Assembly: GCA_958299035.1 (NCBI GenBank)
Contig: CATQJL010000112.1
Span: 53,310,463-53,374,462 of the forward strand
From: Cylicocyclus nassatus
Lineage: Eukaryota; Nematoda; Chromadorea; Rhabditida; Strongylidae
Length of the DNA stretch: 64,000 bases
Reading direction: 5' to 3'
In this document: positions 61,333 to 64,000 of the stretch, piece by piece
Position numbering within the stretch: the stretch's first letter is position 1
How the letters are laid out: each line of letters starts with the position of its first letter
Notes under the pieces: generated by a model
The model's database searches: none
Told to the model about the DNA's origin: nothing
What the model saw: the letters and a program-made list of their open reading frames with translations, nothing else
Program-made: the position numbers and the translations under genes

Positions 61333-64000
61333 GGGCAGTTCTTATAATTTTTAAGTGGTCTTCAAGCGGCACGCAGGGCAACTCGATCGGGCAGGGAAAC
61401 AGATTTTTCTACGTTTGGGGCAGTTTTTATAATTGTTAAATGGCCTCCAAGCGGCACGTAGGGCAACTCAATCGGGCAGGAAAGCAGATTTTTCTACGTT
61501 TGGGACAGTTCTTATAATTTTTAAATGGTCTTCAAGCGGCACGCAGGGCAACTCGATCGGGCAGGGAAACAGATTTTTCTACGTTTGAGGCAGTTCTTAT
61601 AATTTTTAAATGGTCTCCAAGCGGCACGTAGGGCAACTCGATCAGGCAGGGAAACAGATTTTTCTACGTTTGGGGCAGTTCTTATAATTTTTAAATGGTC
61701 TCCAAGCGGCACGTAGGGCAACTCGATCAGGCAGAGAAACAGATTTTTCTACGTTTGGGGCAGTTCTTATAATTTTTGAATGGTCTCCAAGCGGCACGTA
61801 GGGCAACTCGATCAGGCAGGGAAACAGATTTTTCTACGTTTGGGGCAGTTCTTATAATTTTTGAATGGTCTCCAAGCGGCACGTAGGGCAACTCGATCAG
61901 GCAGGGAAACAGATTTTTCTACGCTTGGGACAGTTCTTATAATTTTTAAATGGTCTCCAAGCGTCACGTAGAGCAACTCAATCGGGCAGGGAAACAGATT
62001 TTTCTACGCTTGGGACAGTTCTTATAATTTTTAAATGGTCTCCAAGCGTCACGTAGAGCAACTCAATCGGGCAGGGAAACAGATTTTTCTACGTTTGGGG
62101 CAGTTTTTATAATTTTTGAATGGTCTCCAAGCGGCACGTAGGGCAACTCGATCGGGCAGGGAAACAGATTTTTCTACTTTTGGGGCAGTTCTTATAATTT
62201 TTAAATGGTCTCCAAGCGGCACGTAGGGCAACTCGATCAGGCAGGGAAGCAGATTTTTCTACGTTTGGGGCAGTTCTTATAATTTTTGAATGGTCTCCAA
62301 GCGGCACGTAGGGCAACTCGATCAGGCAGGGAAACAGATTTTTCTACGTTTGAGGCAGTTCTTATAATTTTTAAATGGTCTCCAAGCGGCACGTAGGGCA
62401 ACTCGATCAGGCAGGGAAACAGATTTTTCTACGTTTGGGGCAGTTCTTATAATTTTTAAGTGGTCTTCAAGCGGCACGCAGGGCAACTCGATCGGGCAGG
62501 GAAACAGATTTTTCTACGTTTGAGGCAGTTCTTATAATTTTTAAATGGTCTCCAAGCGGCACGTAGGGCAACTCGATCAGGCAGGGAAACAGATTTTTCT
62601 ACGTTTGGGGCAGTTATTATAATTTTTGAATGGTCTCCAAGCGGCACGTAGGGCAACTCGATCAGGCAGGGAAACAGATTTTTCTACGTTTGAGGCAGTT
62701 CTTATAATTTTTAAATGGTGTCCAAGCGGCACGTAGGGCAACTCGATCAGGCAGGGAAACAGATTTTTCTACGTTTGGGGCAGTTCTTATAATTTTTAAG
62801 TGGTCTTCAAGCGGCACGCAGGGCAACTCGATCGGGCAGGGAAACAGATTTTTCTACGTTTGAGGCAGTTCTTATAATTTTTAAATGGTCTCCAAGCGGC
62901 ACGTAGGGCAACTCGATCAGGCAGGGAAACAGATTTTTCTACGCTTGGGACAGTTCTTATAATTTTTAAATGGTCTCCAAGCGTCACGTAGAGCAACTCA
63001 ATCGGGCAGGGAAACAGATTTTTCTACGCTTGGGACAGTTCTTATAATTTTTAAATGGTCTCCAAGCGTCACGTAGAGCAACTCAATCGGGCAGGGAACA
63101 GATTTTTCTACGTTTGAGGCAGTTCTTATAATTTTTAAATGGTCTCCAAGCGGCACGTAGGGCAACTCGATCAGGCAGGGAAACAGATTTTTCTACGTTT
63201 GGGGCAGTTATTATAATTTTTGAATGGTCTCCAAGCGGCACGTAGGGCAACTCGATCAGGCAGGGAAACAGATTTTTCTACGTTTGAGGCAGTTCTTATA
63301 ATTTTTAAATGGTGTCCAAGCGGCACGTAGGGCAACTCGATCAGGCAGGGAAACAGATTTTTCTACGTTTGGGGCAGTTCTTATAATTTTTAAGTGGTCT
63401 CCAAGCGGCACGTAGGGCAACTCGATCAGGCAGGGAAACAGATTTTTCTACGTTTGAGGCAGTTCTTATAATTTTTAAATGGTGTCCAAGCGGCACGTAG
63501 GGCAACTCGATCAGGCAGGGAAACAGATTTTTCTACGTTTGAGGCAGTTCTTATAATTTTTAAATGGTCTCCAAGCGGCACGTAGGGCAACTCGATCAGG
63601 CAGGGAAACAGATTTTTCTACGTTTGGGGCAGTTATTATAATTTTTGAATGGTCTCCAAGCGGCACGTAGGGCAACTCGATCAGGCAGGGAAACAGATTT
63701 TTCTACGTTTGAGGCAGTTCTTATAATTTTTAAGTGGTCTCCAAGCGGCACGTAGGGCAACTCGATCAGGCAGGGAAACAGATTTTTCTACGTTTGAGGC
63801 AGTTCTTATAATTTTTAAATGGTGTCCAAGCGGCACGTAGGGCAACTCGATCAGGCAGGGAAACAGATTTTTCTACGTTTGGGGCAGTTCTTATAATTTT
63901 TAAGTGGTCTTCAAGCGGCACGCAGGGCAACTCGATCGGGCAGGGAAACAGATTTTTCTACGTTTGAGGCAGTTCTTATAATTTTTAAATGGTCTCCAAG

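Larger units (their letters stand above)
40110..64000. repeat. 85-bp satellite array, right block (about 281 monomers)
   Basis: Same monomer, same orientation, but a different variant repertoire. The 84-bp GGCAGTAGGG unit and the CAAATCGATC unit of the left block are absent. New forms are AAGTGGTCTTCAAGCGGCACG with GCAGGG, GTCACGTAGAGCAACTC, GGCACCTAGGG with GGAAAACAG, TTGTTAAATGGCCTCC with GGAAAGCAG, GGTGTCCAAG, GCGACACG, and CAGTTATTATAA or CAGTTTTTATAA. Phase is almost perfectly constant. Apart from one lost base near 40,191 the only length changes I saw are lost A's in GGGAACAGA at about 54,006, 54,770, 61,143 and 63,098. The array reaches the end of the window, so its true length is unknown. 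Confidence 0.97.

Noticed and set aside
791..64000. Hundreds of 60-153-codon open frames, mainly on the minus strand, with near-identical products (for example VEKSVSLPDRVALRAAW-type segments)
   Set aside because: They are the three frames of one 85-bp repeat read in turn. Length depends only on whether an 84-bp monomer keeps the frame. There is no domain, no conserved start context, and substitutions fall without regard to codon position.
833..64000. CRISPR array
   Set aside because: There are direct repeats, but no unique spacers: the whole 85 bp is repeated. The total length, HOR structure and flank are eukaryotic satellite-like, and no cas genes are present.
833..64000. CENP-B box or telomere repeat in the array
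   Set aside because: TTCTACGTTTGGGG is only loosely similar to the CENP-B box and lacks its required core. TTAGGC occurs only once in each palindrome arm, not in tandem.
1..64000. Large-scale misassembly as the explanation of the repeated blocks
   Set aside because: Cannot be ruled out from sequence alone. Private variants, distinct breakpoints and single mismatches between copies argue for real duplications, but exact copy numbers should be treated with caution.

Overview
This window is almost entirely eukaryotic satellite DNA. About 740 tandem copies of an 85-bp monomer run from about position 833 to the last base, and the array continues beyond the window on the right. I found no convincing protein gene, rRNA, tRNA, CRISPR array or prokaryotic signal. 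The organism is probably an invertebrate metazoan, perhaps an arthropod. That rests on the long satellite, a (GACA)n-ended LINE-like tail in the left flank, and an insertion whose core resembles motifs of animal retroelements. The taxon is an inference.

Layout. Positions 1-832 are non-satellite flank: a G-run-rich start, a candidate retroelement 3' tail ending in a GACA microsatellite, and about 590 bp with no recognisable gene. Positions 833-1660 are the left edge of the array, with degenerate monomers. From about 1.66 to 12.35 kb the array has short, irregular higher-order repeats (HORs) built around 84-bp monomers that lack one base. From 12.35 to about 30 kb a clearer HOR appears. It is typically 12 monomers (1,019 bp), but units of 9 to 15 monomers, and gaps of 20 and 31 monomers between markers, also occur. 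From about 30 to 39.7 kb there is another HOR family, with spacings of about 848, 1,358, 1,527 and 3,055 bp. At 39,704-40,109 the array is interrupted by a 406-bp insertion. From 40.1 to 64 kb a second array domain, almost purely 85-bp, carries a different set of monomer variants and large duplicated blocks.

The most notable item is the insertion. It is a perfect palindrome with two 199-bp arms around a 2-nt centre, followed by 6 nt, and flanked by a 12-bp direct repeat of satellite sequence that behaves as a target-site duplication. Each arm carries a CTGAAGA...GAAAC core enclosed by nested inverted repeats. This resembles a degenerate hammerhead-ribozyme layout of the kind known from Penelope-like retroelements, so I suggest, as a hypothesis, two inverted terminal units of such an element.

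The rest of the window records satellite evolution: nested tandem duplications with readable breakpoints, private mutations shared by distant blocks, CpG-to-CpA/TpG variant sites, and a change of HOR family near the insertion. The many short open frames follow from an 85-bp period (85 = 1 mod 3) and are not genes.
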